A stretch of DNA of 64,000 nt from Bin55 sp964572845 (GCA_964572845.1 CAZNFX010000002.1:1-64000), one strand, 5' to 3'. Shown: positions 27,923 to 37,638, numbered from the stretch's first letter. Numbers and translations are program-made. Notes: generated by a model from the letters alone, not told the origin.

Positions 27923-29476
27923 ATGAACCGAAGAGCCAATCTTGGATTAGTTCTTGGAATCTGTTTGCTGGTCTCAGTCATTATTGGCGCGTGGCTAATT
28001 CACTCTTTGGGTGGGAGATTCCAATCAAATCTCCCATCGAGCGAATCAACCCAAACGGTCCAGTCAAGCAATGATAAAGAGCCCATAGTTGAGGAAAGAT
28101 CCAGCGGTTCATCCGATTCAACAAATTCGCGGCTGGATCAGCCTGCACCGATTGGACAGCAGAACGAAGGGATTGATGCGTCAGATCTAGACGATCCTGC
28201 TCAAGCCTGGGCCGCTCTCGTGGACGACGGCCAGGCAGACATTTCCCAAGTCGAGCAATTCTTAAGCGTTGCTTCGGATTGGGCGAATCAGGAAGGATTG
28301 GCGGTAGTGGATCAAATCCGTGAATCCTTGGACTTCAGCGCGGTCGCCAATGTGGTTGTACTCTCTATATTGCACAGCGCCGTCCAATCGGATCCACATG
28401 ACGCATTTCAAAGTGCGTTGTCATTGTCTTTGCATGCGCGCAACGATGCTCTATCCTCTATTGTGAGCATGTGGGCGGAATCGAGCCCCGTGGCTGCTTT
28501 GGAAGCCTTGAACTCAGCCGACATAGGTGGATTTCGGGAAGAATTGCATAAGTCTCTAATCGCTGCATGGACCGAGAGCGATCCCAAGGGTCTACTCGAC
28601 AACCTCACGACCATTCCGGAACGACTACGGCGAAGAGCTGAACACGAGGCGATGCTTGGAGTTGCTCGAGTTGCGCCGCCGGACGCAGTCGAGTTCCTTT
28701 CCATGCTTCCCAAATACGACCCAAATGACGACCGACGCTATGACTTGGCTTACGAGATTGCTGAACATTGGTCAAGGATCGATGCCAATGCGGCACTAGA
28801 TTGGGTGTCTTCAGTTCCTTTCCCTGGCGAAGACAACCAACGTTCCCAACGCAAGCTGCTTACCAAGGTGCTGAAAAATCTATCTATCGAGGATCCCGAT
28901 CTGGCGCTGCAGTCAGCGTTGAATGATCCCATGGGTAGGTTTAGACATGGCCTAGAACCCTATGTCGTCTCAAAGGTTGCCCAGATGAATACGGAAAAAG
29001 CAATCTCTATGCTGTCGCAGGTGCGGGAGGGTTCAACAAAAGCCGCCTCATACAGATCGGTGGGCAGAGCTCTTGCTGAGCATGGACACTTTGATCGAGC
29101 AGTCGAGCTAGGATCAGATTTGCCCGACGAACAGCAGTCGAACTACTACTGTGCAGTATTCAGTCGCTGGGCACGGACTGATCCAGGCCTCTTGTTCGAA
29201 TCCCTCGATCAATTGCCGTCTTCTCTTGCAAAATCGCAAGCGGCCTACAACCTCTTGGCAACGAATAGGGGGAATAGTGTGTTCAGCACCGACGAAATTG
29301 AGGACCTGCAAGGTATTATCGATACAGGAGGTCACACCGTGACATTGGTTGCCACTGCATTTTCGCCCGCGAACGGCGAGAGCGACGAAGACTACGACGA
29401 ACGAATACTTGAGCTGGAGCTTAATTCCAACTGGGACGATGGAGTCGACCGAGTCTATGAAATAAACGGGAACTAG
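27923..29476 (+). CDS. membrane-anchored helical-repeat protein, full-length paralogue of 1-762
   Basis: 517 residues from the ATG at 27923, which follows AGGCGGTGAG; a GTG three codons earlier is the alternative. A basic N-terminus (MNRRAN) and one hydrophobic helix at about 6-26 anchor it in the inner membrane, followed by a Ser/Thr/Gln-rich linker to about 85. The rest is about nine imperfect helical units of 32-35 residues with the pattern W-A-x-x-(D/S)-P-x-x-A-L-x-x-L-x-x-(L/I)-P, for example MWAESSPVAALEAL, AAWTESDPKGLLDNL and RWARTDPGLLFESL. No catalytic motif was seen. The body would face the periplasm. A binding or scaffold role is inferred from the repeat architecture; the family was not recognised. 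Confidence 0.8.
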   Translation: MNRRANLGLVLGICLLVSVIIGAWLIHSLGGRFQSNLPSSESTQTVQSSNDKEPIVEERSSGSSDSTNSRLDQPAPIGQQNEGIDASDLDDPAQAWAALVDDGQADISQVEQFLSVASDWANQEGLAVVDQIRESLDFSAVANVVVLSILHSAVQSDPHDAFQSALSLSLHARNDALSSIVSMWAESSPVAALEALNSADIGGFREELHKSLIAAWTESDPKGLLDNLTTIPERLRRRAEHEAMLGVARVAPPDAVEFLSMLPKYDPNDDRRYDLAYEIAEHWSRIDANAALDWVSSVPFPGEDNQRSQRKLLTKVLKNLSIEDPDLALQSALNDPMGRFRHGLEPYVVSKVAQMNTEKAISMLSQVREGSTKAASYRSVGRALAEHGHFDRAVELGSDLPDEQQSNYYCAVFSRWARTDPGLLFESLDQLPSSLAKSQAAYNLLATNRGNSVFSTDEIEDLQGIIDTGGHTVTLVATAFSPANGESDEDYDERILELELNSNWDDGVDRVYEINGN

Positions 29477-29586
29477 ACATCTAAGGAAGAGCTAGTAAAC
29501 AACCATCATTCTCAAGTCTGCAAACTTTGCTCATCCGCCCTCACAAGAGCGCTGCACAGCGACCTACGTGAGGACATGTCGCCCCT

Positions 29587-29617
29587 AGTACTAGTGCTTT
29601 CTAGCTGCACTAGTACT
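29587..29617. terminator. perfect 11-bp inverted repeat between convergent genes
   Basis: AGTACTAGTGC and its exact complement flank a 9-base loop, and a further partial copy (CTAGTTAGTGC) follows at once. It sits between the stops of the repeat protein (+) and the VOC protein (-). A bidirectional terminator is the simplest reading; the stem is AT-rich and no T-run follows, so a protein-binding dyad is also possible. Confidence 0.45.
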
Positions 29618-29643
29618 CTAGTTAGTGCTTCACGAACTCTACG

Positions 29644-30054
29644 CTATTGCTCACAGAGAAGCATCCAATTGATCCCGAATCTGTCGCGGCACATCCCAAA
29701 GTAAGCACCCCAAAACGTCTTCTCGGCGGGCATCGTAAGCGTCCCTCCGTCGCTGGACAGCTTCTCCAACCAATCATCCGTTTGTTCGGGATTCTTGGTT
29801 TCGAGACTGAGCGAGAAGTTGTCACCAATAACTAAGCCCGAGGAGTCCTGGGGCGTATCACTTGCCATGAGCGTTCCATTTTCGAACGACATCGATGCGT
29901 GCATGATGCGCTGCCCATCGACATCAGAACTCGATTCGGGACCCTCTGCAAACGTTTGAATGGAATCGATGCTCGTTCCGAATACCGAACTATAAAACTC
30001 CATTGCCTCGCGACAATTGCCGTCGAAAGTTAGATAGACGTTGATTGAGGACAT
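29644..30054 (-). CDS. PhnB-like VOC-family protein
   Basis: 136 residues. The start, N-V-Y-L-T-F-D-G-N-C-R-E-A-M-E-F-Y, and the end, F-G-M-C-R-D-R-F-G-I-N-W-M-L, are characteristic of the PhnB/YjdN (DUF1338-unrelated) branch of the vicinal-oxygen-chelate fold. Members are small dimeric proteins found as single genes; most have no proven activity, and phosphonate metabolism genes are absent here despite the PhnB name. The stop lies beside the inverted repeat at 29587-29617. Confidence 0.88.
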   Translation of the reverse strand: MSSINVYLTFDGNCREAMEFYSSVFGTSIDSIQTFAEGPESSSDVDGQRIMHASMSFENGTLMASDTPQDSSGLVIGDNFSLSLETKNPEQTDDWLEKLSSDGGTLTMPAEKTFWGAYFGMCRDRFGINWMLLCEQ

Positions 30055-30738
30055 TTTTGTTCCATGGCGGGAAAAGAGCGTGCAATTGTAGGGTGATATC
30101 TCTCAGCTGCTTTCGCGTACTGTATCTGCGCCATGTGTGGACCACGGCTAGCATGGAACTACGCCGGTTTTTGGCTCACTCACGAGGCCAATTTCCGAGT
30201 TCAAATTTGACACGCTCATCGCTCACGAGCCATCGACCTGGCAGGAGCCAACAAGCTCTGCCGTACTGTGCAGCTTGAAGTATTCTTGAAGAAGTGGTCG
30301 TGATCTTCTGTCGTTGCAATTACTTCAGAAAGAAGAGACTATTTAAGACTAGCTGAGTATTTGGAAGGTAGCACGTCTACTAACAACACAGCGCTCATTT
30401 AGTGGCGTAGTGGCGAACCTTGTGCTGTTGACTAAGTCGAAGTACAGTCTCTCACATGGATTAGGCGTAATTGTGTCGTATACGTTCGGAGCCAAGTGCA
30501 ACGAACCAACCCACAACGACTTAGCGCTAATTGCGAACCACATTGCACAGTTGTAGAGAGACTACAGTAGTAGCTAAGTCTGGGCTCCAACTGGCTAACA
30601 GTCTATGGGCTGGGTCGGATTCCAGACGTTGAGGCGAAACAGTCATGCGCAGGACGAGAGTTGTTGTGTTTCAAGGGTCCTTTGCTAAGATGACTACGAG
30701 ACAAGGGCACTTTCGGAGTGGCTTTGAGAGGATCGATC
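30055..30738. other. long intergenic region upstream of the HEPN/MNT pair
   Basis: About 680 bases without a convincing gene. Two stretches, near 30390-30430 and 30522-30556, share scattered matches (AGCGCT, GCGAACC and a following GTTG), and TTAG-GCG-TAATTG / TTAG-CGC-TAATTG occur at about 30460 and 30520. These may be decayed repeats. A 64-codon minus-strand frame at 30349-30543 has no binding site. The right end holds the likely promoter of the toxin-antitoxin pair. Confidence 0.5.
30664..30691 (+). promoter_or_regulatory. possible sigma-70 promoter of the MNT/HEPN operon
   Basis: TTGTGT and TAAGAT separated by 16 bases, about 45 bases upstream of the proposed ATG at 30739. The match is moderate and was found by eye only. 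Confidence 0.35.
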
Positions 30739-31050
30739 ATGCATGGTGCCATCGAAGAGAAAAGAGAAGAATTGGCGCACCTATGTCGCCGGTTCGGGGT
30801 TGTTCGTCTCGAAATTTTCGGATCGGCAGCACGCGGAATAGACTTTGATCCTCAGTCCAGCGATGCCGATTTCATAGTGAAGTTCAGGTCGATTGGTGAT
30901 CTGGACCCATTCGAGCAGTTTTTCGATTTTGCTGACGCGTTGCGGCAAATGCTAGGACGACCAGTCGATCTCGTGGAAGCTGGCACGGTTCGCAATCGTT
31001 ATCTGCGAGAGGCAATCGACCAATCACGTGAACTTGTCTATGCTGCCTGA
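30739..31050 (+). CDS. mntA: MNT-type nucleotidyltransferase antitoxin (MntA-like)
   Basis: 103 residues from the ATG at 30739, which follows GAGAGGATC; a GTG seven codons earlier is less likely. A minimal nucleotidyltransferase fold with Gly28-Ser29 (FGSAARG) and the metal-binding pair Asp42/Asp44 (SDADF) is visible. In the characterised pair, MntA transfers AMP groups to a tyrosine of its partner HepT and so blocks the toxin. The next gene encodes the matching HEPN protein and overlaps this one by 11 bases. Confidence 0.9.
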   Translation: MHGAIEEKREELAHLCRRFGVVRLEIFGSAARGIDFDPQSSDADFIVKFRSIGDLDPFEQFFDFADALRQMLGRPVDLVEAGTVRNRYLREAIDQSRELVYAA

Positions 31051-31396
31051 CCCTCGGGTTTTGCTCTCGGACATTGATCACGCTTGTGCTGACATCATGG
31101 AATTTACGGTAGACCTGGACGCAGAAGGCTACACGAACGACTCACGAACGCAAGCCGCGGTAGAACGAAAATTCGAGATTATTGGCGAGGCGGTAAACAG
31201 CTTGCTGAAGTCTCATCCAGAACTCGCTCAACGGATTCCTTCTTACCGTCAAATCATCAACTTTCGCAACCTATTGATTCACGGATACTCAAGCGTGATG
31301 CCTGAGAGGGTTTGGAGCTATGCCTCCAATCAATTGACTGGGTTGCGACAGGTGGTTCGTGTACTGCTCGCAGAGCTAGAGTCCGCGAGAAAGTAG
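31040..31396 (+). CDS. hepT: HEPN-domain RNase toxin (HepT-like, DUF86)
   Basis: 118 residues from the ATG at 31040, inside the end of the MNT gene; a GTG at 31028 is an alternative. All-helical DUF86/HEPN domain with the RNase motif R-x4-H-x-Y intact: Arg76, His81, Tyr83 in FRNLLIHGY. In known systems the Arg and His cleave RNA (often tRNA), and the Tyr is the residue AMPylated by MntA. The toxin gene comes after the antitoxin gene and overlaps it, suggesting translational coupling. It is presumably active in the cytoplasm as a stress or phage-response module. Confidence 0.9.
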   Translation: MLPDPRVLLSDIDHACADIMEFTVDLDAEGYTNDSRTQAAVERKFEIIGEAVNSLLKSHPELAQRIPSYRQIINFRNLLIHGYSSVMPERVWSYASNQLTGLRQVVRVLLAELESARK

Positions 31397-31584
31397 TCCG
31401 AGAACGGCAGGCGTTGCACTCTAACTCGCAAGTGACTCCCTGGAGCTTATTTGCGGCTCGTGTAGGGCAGTTCATTCAAGGGCGACCCGTTGCACAGTAG
31501 CCATTGGTTTGCAGCCGAGCACGCAATTGCTCAGGTTTATCCTACTTGTTCCAATATCTGTAGCGTGACGCTCTTACACAAGAG

Positions 31585-34500
31585 TTAATCCGCGTCTGTC
31601 GATATCCGTCGAGGAGCTGAGTTTCCGTAGATTTCAGGCGAGTACATCGCTTCAGCATGCGCCGGACGCGCTAGGAATTCGCCTTTTGAAATCACACGTC
31701 CGGTCCAATGTAGTCGGTAGCGACCTGATGGCAGGAAATCACTAGCGAACCTAACGCTTTCGTTGCTTAATTCTCGATCGTAGAATCCCCATCGGGACGA
31801 TCCTAGAACTCTCCAATCTCCCTCGATATCAGCAGGGACTAGGGCGCTGTAGCTATCACTAGTCTGTTGTGACCCACCAAATGCGCTAGCAAGAAGAACA
31901 TTTGCGGCAAGAGTGGAGGATTGGAACGATGACGCTTGCATCTCATGCACATTGGTCTTTGCCAACCGCGCATTGATTGGTTGCAGGAACCCTGGAACTG
32001 GGTCGTCGACTATTACGAAATCGCGTTGATCGCGAATGTCGAGATAGAGTCCGACGTGAACTACGTCGCCTCTCTTCAATACATGAGAGTCGCTCAACTC
32101 CACCCATTGATCATCCCTCTGGACCCAGTAAGTTCTTCTAATGTCGATCCCATAGTTTTCTCGGTCAGTCTGCACTTTAGTGGGTTCGTACTGAAGAGTC
32201 GCCTTGTAGTAGAACCTTGAATTGCCACTTTGACTCAACTGCAATTCAGCAGGCGTACCGACATGGTGAGGTCTCAACGGAGTCGAATAGGCGAAATAGC
32301 TCTCGCCTGCAGTACCCTTAGCTGGCTTCTCGGACTGAAGCCCCTCCAAACTGTCGTCCACGACAAGCTTTACATCAACCATGAAGTCTTCGGCAACGTT
32401 CTCCATATTTTCGGCATAGGCAAGGACCGCGGTCAAGCAGAAAGAAGACTCGTGAGTGTTGGCTCTCAAATTCTGCTGATTCCATTCGAACAGCACACCA
32501 CGAACCAGCTCAGCGAGTTTTTCCTGGGGTACCAGTTCTCTTCCAAGATTGCTTGCTCGAACAAATGCGGATATGGTGCTACAGGTGGTCTTTAGCTTGC
32601 TCGAAAGCATGAAGTTTCGACCTCTCGCAGTACCGTGATGTATTAGCGCTCGATCACCTGTGACTCCGATGCCGTTTGTAAGCCTTGTTGTCAAGGGCTC
32701 GATGAGCTCACTCGTCGTATCCAACGCCAGCGTCGCTTCGAGAGTCTGGGCTATCGAAAACAAGTTGGGTTTGCTGCCCTCTTCGTATAGCTTTTCTACA
32801 AGATTCAAATCCCCTCGGCCATGCTGAACAAGAGCATTGGTCAGCATCAGCTTCACAGACGCTGCAGCTGAGTTGTTTTGGCTCAGGTAGTTGGGTAGCC
32901 GATATACGGTGTAGTCCTCCAGATAGTCAAGCAAATCCTCTAGAACGTCCTCCGGTACTTGATAGCCAGCATCCGACAGCCAGCGAAATGCCAATGCTGT
33001 GTAAGCGGAAAGGTACAGGTCCGCATGAATTACTTCCCCGCTCCAATAGCCGAATCCACCAGAACTTGCAGACTGATATTCGACGGCCGACTGCAGTACG
33101 TCCTGGATGTATTGACTAGCATCCTTCCAATCTACATTCAATCGCTCGCTGAGCCTGAAATACTGCGCCGCAACTATCGCGGAGCTGAGTCGTTGCTCCC
33201 AACACCGATACGGATAGTCGCGCACTTGAGCTACATGTCCTTCAATCGCATTGACTAGTGAAGGAGTAACTTGGATTTCAAGACTACCAGTTCCATCAGA
33301 AATGTCTGATGGGAATTCAATTGGCTCCGCAACCTTTACGTGGGTAGATGTGCCGTAGATCGAACTGACAAAATGCTGCTTGTTGGGATGTACGGGAATG
33401 TTCTGCACTAGAGCATCGGAGTGATCCTCGGAGGCGGCACTTGCGAGAAGCCTAATCGATCCGACCGTGAGGTTTCTGTCGTTGGCCAACTTGGCGTGAA
33501 TTCTTGCGTCAACGAGTTTTCGCTCAAATGGTTCCAGAACAATGGACTGCGAGTATTGGTAGGGTCTTACATCTCCATCAGCCACAATTTCTAATTCGAC
33601 ATTGCGTTCCAACTCTGTACGGTTCAACACGGAAAAACTTGCGTCGAATGCATCTCCATCCGTAACGTGGTTTGGCAACACGGGACGTAATTCAATTCCT
33701 AGGTTGGTCCTGATCGACTCTTGTCCGAAGCCGAAGTGCTGGGTAGAAGATGCTGCTACAACAATGATCGTCCATTCAGTTAGGCGATCTCCAATCTCGA
33801 ACTCGAAGCTCGCCGTGCCGTCTTCAGCAGTCTCGAGGTTTGGCATCCATAGACTTGTAAGGTCTTCGTTTGATCGAGGAGCTGGAGTGTCAAATTCGTC
33901 TCGGGCCATCCAACTCCCAACAACCGTAATGGGGTCCTGCAGCAGCCAATAGCTCCCCACGTCGATATCCATCTTCTCCAGAAGGCCCGTGACAGGATCA
34001 AAGTGCCCAATCCCTTCTGCAGACACTTCGAGTACACCTTGATCTAAGACGGCGACAGCCAATTCTGTAGCGGGTGGGTTGGCCCCAAGTGAACTCTCAT
34101 TGACCGCAACCGAAACCTTGACTTTGTCGCCAGGCTTGTAGACCTCCTTGTCTGTTGTGATTTGCAATGCGAGTTGTCGTTCAGGATCAGCAACTCGAAG
34201 CTTGACATGTCGGGTCCAAGAATTCGGAAACCTCTGTTGGTTGCTCGCTGCAACGAAAGTGCGCGGTTTGTTTACAGAGTTTGCCGTTGTAACCGTCACA
34301 GTTGCTCTGACTATTGGTGCGTAAGCTGGTCGTATAGGAATGTCAATGACATCGTGTGAGCCTTCCAATTCAGTAACCCAGTGATCAAGGATGCCAAGTC
34401 GTTCAACCGTAACTAGAGCCATGGACCCCGGTACGGAATGTTCAACTACCAGCGATGCATACTCTCCAGCATTGAACTGACGATCCTGCAAGAACCTTAC

Positions 34501-37500
34501 ATTCTGTATTCGTACATAGTCGTGTTCCTCTCGCTCAACTTCCTGAACGGGTCCTTGTACGTAAACGTTTTCGACTGCTTTCTGGGTACGTCCATCAGGC
34601 AAATGGATTGTGGCCACTGCTCGCAACGAGCCAGTTCGCGAGGGCGTCATGGCACAAGCTTTGGGTGTCTGGTCGGCAGCCAGTTCACACGTGTGGACGA
34701 TAGTCTCCTGCCTTCCACGCTGGGTATACCGCGAATCTATTCGAATGACCTTGACTGTTACGGGTAGGTCATTTTGCGGTGCGCCGCTCGGATCCACGAC
34801 AACAGTGTCGATGTTCAAAGTCTCGCCAACTCGGGCATGCTTTTCTCTCAGGCGTACGCCGACAAACCTTTCAGCGCTTCGATATGTAGCGCGCATGTTT
34901 TCCCAGATGACGTTTCCACTGTCTTCCTGAACCCCCAGCGACACAGTCAACGAACCGTAATGAATGTCTTCAACATCAAGCTTGAGCGATGCGCTGAATC
35001 CACCCTCACTATCCGTCGCGGAACTGTCTGTTTGAAAGTCCTCCAATTTCCATTCGTGGGGTAGATTGGAAGCAGAAACAAAGTTGAAATCCTTAGCCTC
35101 TGGGTGTTCTGACACAAAGCGCTCGGAATTCAAGAATGACTGAATGGCGATTGGAGCATTGGAAAACGGCCCGCCCGATATGAGGTCGGCTGTGGAACTG
35201 ACAACCAACGTGTCTTCTAGCTGGTACTGGTTCCTGTCGAGCGAACTCTCCACACGAATCGTTGCAGGATCGAAATCGAGGACCTCCACCTCGAACGCTT
35301 TCCAGTATTCGACCTCGGAGTAATTCAGTGAGTTGTCCTCAGCATTCCAAATGGACGAAAAGCTCTCTCCGTTGTCAATCATTACAAGAAAGCGTAGAGT
35401 GCCCTCGTTTCCAAAGGTTGGCTTGGTAACCGGGAACTCGCCATGAAACGATCCAAACTCATTGAGTTCGATACCGTTTTCGTGATATACCAAATCTCCA
35501 TAGCCCTTTGTAACGACAAGGCGGTAGCGATGGTCTTCGCCGATTCGTAATCCCTTGTCCGTCTGCTCGCGTACATAAATCTTGTATTGAACGGTTTGGC
35601 CGGGTCGATACATTCCTTGAGCTGTATGTCCCCACACGGACAAGTGTGTGTCCTGTCGAGAATTGGAATATCCTCCGCTGTTCGAAAACGACCGGTCTAG
35701 TGGCAGAACGGAGCTTCCATCGGGACCATCGATCCACACGGCATGTCCTGAGTGGAATGGAATTTGACAATCCGTGTCTTTGAATGGACCTGCGGGTGTC
35801 TGAAAGGTTTTCATAGGAACGCTAGCAGAGAACAAAGAACTTCCAGGCAAGGATGCGACTCCCTGCTTGTTCGTGTTGGCTCCAACTAGGATCGAACTAT
35901 CGAAATCCTTCGATTGCAGCAGAAGAACCGAAGCATTCGGAACTACGCGCCCTGTTTGAAGATCCGTTACCCACACGATGGACGACGCATGTCCAATGCG
36001 AGCTTGCACGTCGTAGTGAGCAATTTGCCCGTAGATGCATGAGGTTTCAGGATTTTCGCCAAACTCGCGCCCCGCAATTGGCTCGATGGATGCCGCGAAA
36101 CGTCGAGTTCCTTCTGGCACCCAATCGTGGAAGTCCAGCTGGGTTGTAGCAATCCGGTCAGCTGGCAGAGAAAGTCGTTGCCGGTGGGTTCGTGCTGACC
36201 ATCGTCTCCTTGGGAACGTTTCGGTTGCCATCCTAACGCGAAGTTCCTTCAGGTTCGCCGCTTCGACTGGTACGCTCACGTCCGACTCTGGAGCAAACAC
36301 TAGAGAACGCACCTCGTAATCTAGCCGCGGCTTCAGGTGTCCGGTATGGAATTTGATGGTTGTGGGTTGTCGCAGTCTCCTACCAAACACATCAGTAAGC
36401 GGTGCAAAGCCCACTCTCATCTCATAGGTGCTGTTCCCCTTGAGTTCGTACCCTATCTTGACCTTGTTCAAGTCATCGTCAGTTGCAAACGTACTGCTTG
36501 TACCCTGATTCTCAAAGTCGGGAATGTCAACTAGAGCCCCCGTTCTAATCGTAAAGAACCGAGCTCTAGCGTGATTCCTGTCACCTTCCGGCTTAGGAGA
36601 TATGGTAGACCTGTATTTGGCGTCATAAGCAGCCACGGGGGAAGAGAAAAGCAACGTGATGCCCATGTCGGGGTTGCAGCCTTCCAGACGGCCGCTGCTT
36701 GAAGCAGTAGACCTGAGTAGCTTCTGTAGGAACGTTCCATTGTTGTCTTGACACTCCAAACCTAGAAATTCAAAAGCTGGATAGACCTCAAATCGAGAAA
36801 TGTGCATGGGGAGAGTAGTCGGTTCGGTAGCAAAGACCGACGTGACGTTTGAAGCAACTTCGAGGTCGTATGGCGTATTGGGCTTTAGCGACGACAGTGG
36901 CTCCACGAACCAAGTTCTCGTTGCGAATTCAGGCTTTTCTTTGGCGTAGCTCGCGCGATCAATTCCTCCGTCTTCTAGCGATTGCAACTGTGCCGCCCTC
37001 TCGGTCTCACTGACTCGAGTCCAAACGCCCTCTTTGTTTTGACGATAGTGAGGAGATACGAGCCTGTGGATTCTCGACAGTCCGGCAAAGTGCACAACCT
37101 TGATTTCTTGTAATTCAGATGACGTTAAATCTCGGATTTGAACGTTTTGCACTATCGTGCCCAAGGACATGGGTTGCGAGAAGGTCAATTTGTAGACCGG
37201 GCGTGTTGGACTGCGCCAGAATGAAGTCCTGCCATAGGCGCCCAACGATGCTGTTCGAAAGGAGAATTCACGTTGCGACTCAAGCCTTGAGCCATCGAGC
37301 GCTTCCAGCGATATTCCAATAGAAATGACGTACGAAGTTGTGTAAAGCAGGCGGTCGCTATGCGCGCAGGTAAGTTGACTGAGGCCGGTCCAGCGCCACG
37401 TGCACTGGAGTTCTGGTTTGATCTCTACGGGTACGGTTGACAAGTCCTTGTCGGTTTGCCCAAATGCAACCATCTTCTTGTTGAACTCGATGATGATTTT

Positions 37501-37638
37501 GCCTCGAGTGGTGGGCACTTCATCGCCGGATGGCGTAACGCTGACAACCTGCAACGGATCGCTTCGTACCTGCCCAAATGCAGGCACGCTGAAGAGAACG
37601 ATTGCTAGGATCGCCAAATATCTGATCGTTGTAGTCAT
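31585..37638 (-). CDS. bacterial alpha-2-macroglobulin with thioester motif
   Basis: 2017 residues. A signal peptide ends near VPAFGQ; there is no lipobox, unlike many E. coli-type relatives. A first Ig-like/MG segment (ETKP-like SVTPSGDEVPTTRGKI) is followed by repeated macroglobulin domains, a bait-like region at about 1090-1150, the conserved A2M segment around 1255-1330 (RLTEWTIIVVAAS) and a helical thioester domain with the reactive Cys1479 in CWEQ. The end has the receptor-domain-like VDDPVPGFLQPIN. Such proteins trap attacking proteases by covalent capture, in the periplasm. The usual partner, penicillin-binding protein 1C (pbpC), is not next to it. It is a single-gene unit here, with a short intergenic stretch before the divergent Gfo/Idh gene. 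Confidence 0.95.
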   Translation of the reverse strand: MTTTIRYLAILAIVLFSVPAFGQVRSDPLQVVSVTPSGDEVPTTRGKIIIEFNKKMVAFGQTDKDLSTVPVEIKPELQCTWRWTGLSQLTCAHSDRLLYTTSYVISIGISLEALDGSRLESQREFSFRTASLGAYGRTSFWRSPTRPVYKLTFSQPMSLGTIVQNVQIRDLTSSELQEIKVVHFAGLSRIHRLVSPHYRQNKEGVWTRVSETERAAQLQSLEDGGIDRASYAKEKPEFATRTWFVEPLSSLKPNTPYDLEVASNVTSVFATEPTTLPMHISRFEVYPAFEFLGLECQDNNGTFLQKLLRSTASSSGRLEGCNPDMGITLLFSSPVAAYDAKYRSTISPKPEGDRNHARARFFTIRTGALVDIPDFENQGTSSTFATDDDLNKVKIGYELKGNSTYEMRVGFAPLTDVFGRRLRQPTTIKFHTGHLKPRLDYEVRSLVFAPESDVSVPVEAANLKELRVRMATETFPRRRWSARTHRQRLSLPADRIATTQLDFHDWVPEGTRRFAASIEPIAGREFGENPETSCIYGQIAHYDVQARIGHASSIVWVTDLQTGRVVPNASVLLLQSKDFDSSILVGANTNKQGVASLPGSSLFSASVPMKTFQTPAGPFKDTDCQIPFHSGHAVWIDGPDGSSVLPLDRSFSNSGGYSNSRQDTHLSVWGHTAQGMYRPGQTVQYKIYVREQTDKGLRIGEDHRYRLVVTKGYGDLVYHENGIELNEFGSFHGEFPVTKPTFGNEGTLRFLVMIDNGESFSSIWNAEDNSLNYSEVEYWKAFEVEVLDFDPATIRVESSLDRNQYQLEDTLVVSSTADLISGGPFSNAPIAIQSFLNSERFVSEHPEAKDFNFVSASNLPHEWKLEDFQTDSSATDSEGGFSASLKLDVEDIHYGSLTVSLGVQEDSGNVIWENMRATYRSAERFVGVRLREKHARVGETLNIDTVVVDPSGAPQNDLPVTVKVIRIDSRYTQRGRQETIVHTCELAADQTPKACAMTPSRTGSLRAVATIHLPDGRTQKAVENVYVQGPVQEVEREEHDYVRIQNVRFLQDRQFNAGEYASLVVEHSVPGSMALVTVERLGILDHWVTELEGSHDVIDIPIRPAYAPIVRATVTVTTANSVNKPRTFVAASNQQRFPNSWTRHVKLRVADPERQLALQITTDKEVYKPGDKVKVSVAVNESSLGANPPATELAVAVLDQGVLEVSAEGIGHFDPVTGLLEKMDIDVGSYWLLQDPITVVGSWMARDEFDTPAPRSNEDLTSLWMPNLETAEDGTASFEFEIGDRLTEWTIIVVAASSTQHFGFGQESIRTNLGIELRPVLPNHVTDGDAFDASFSVLNRTELERNVELEIVADGDVRPYQYSQSIVLEPFERKLVDARIHAKLANDRNLTVGSIRLLASAASEDHSDALVQNIPVHPNKQHFVSSIYGTSTHVKVAEPIEFPSDISDGTGSLEIQVTPSLVNAIEGHVAQVRDYPYRCWEQRLSSAIVAAQYFRLSERLNVDWKDASQYIQDVLQSAVEYQSASSGGFGYWSGEVIHADLYLSAYTALAFRWLSDAGYQVPEDVLEDLLDYLEDYTVYRLPNYLSQNNSAAASVKLMLTNALVQHGRGDLNLVEKLYEEGSKPNLFSIAQTLEATLALDTTSELIEPLTTRLTNGIGVTGDRALIHHGTARGRNFMLSSKLKTTCSTISAFVRASNLGRELVPQEKLAELVRGVLFEWNQQNLRANTHESSFCLTAVLAYAENMENVAEDFMVDVKLVVDDSLEGLQSEKPAKGTAGESYFAYSTPLRPHHVGTPAELQLSQSGNSRFYYKATLQYEPTKVQTDRENYGIDIRRTYWVQRDDQWVELSDSHVLKRGDVVHVGLYLDIRDQRDFVIVDDPVPGFLQPINARLAKTNVHEMQASSFQSSTLAANVLLASAFGGSQQTSDSYSALVPADIEGDWRVLGSSRWGFYDRELSNESVRFASDFLPSGRYRLHWTGRVISKGEFLARPAHAEAMYSPEIYGNSAPRRISTDAD

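Noticed and set aside
30349..30543. 64-codon minus-strand frame
   Set aside because: No ribosome binding site or recognisable domain.
30389..30556. Possible integron attC-like sites
   Set aside because: The core-site consensus sequences are not matched; only loose repeats remain.
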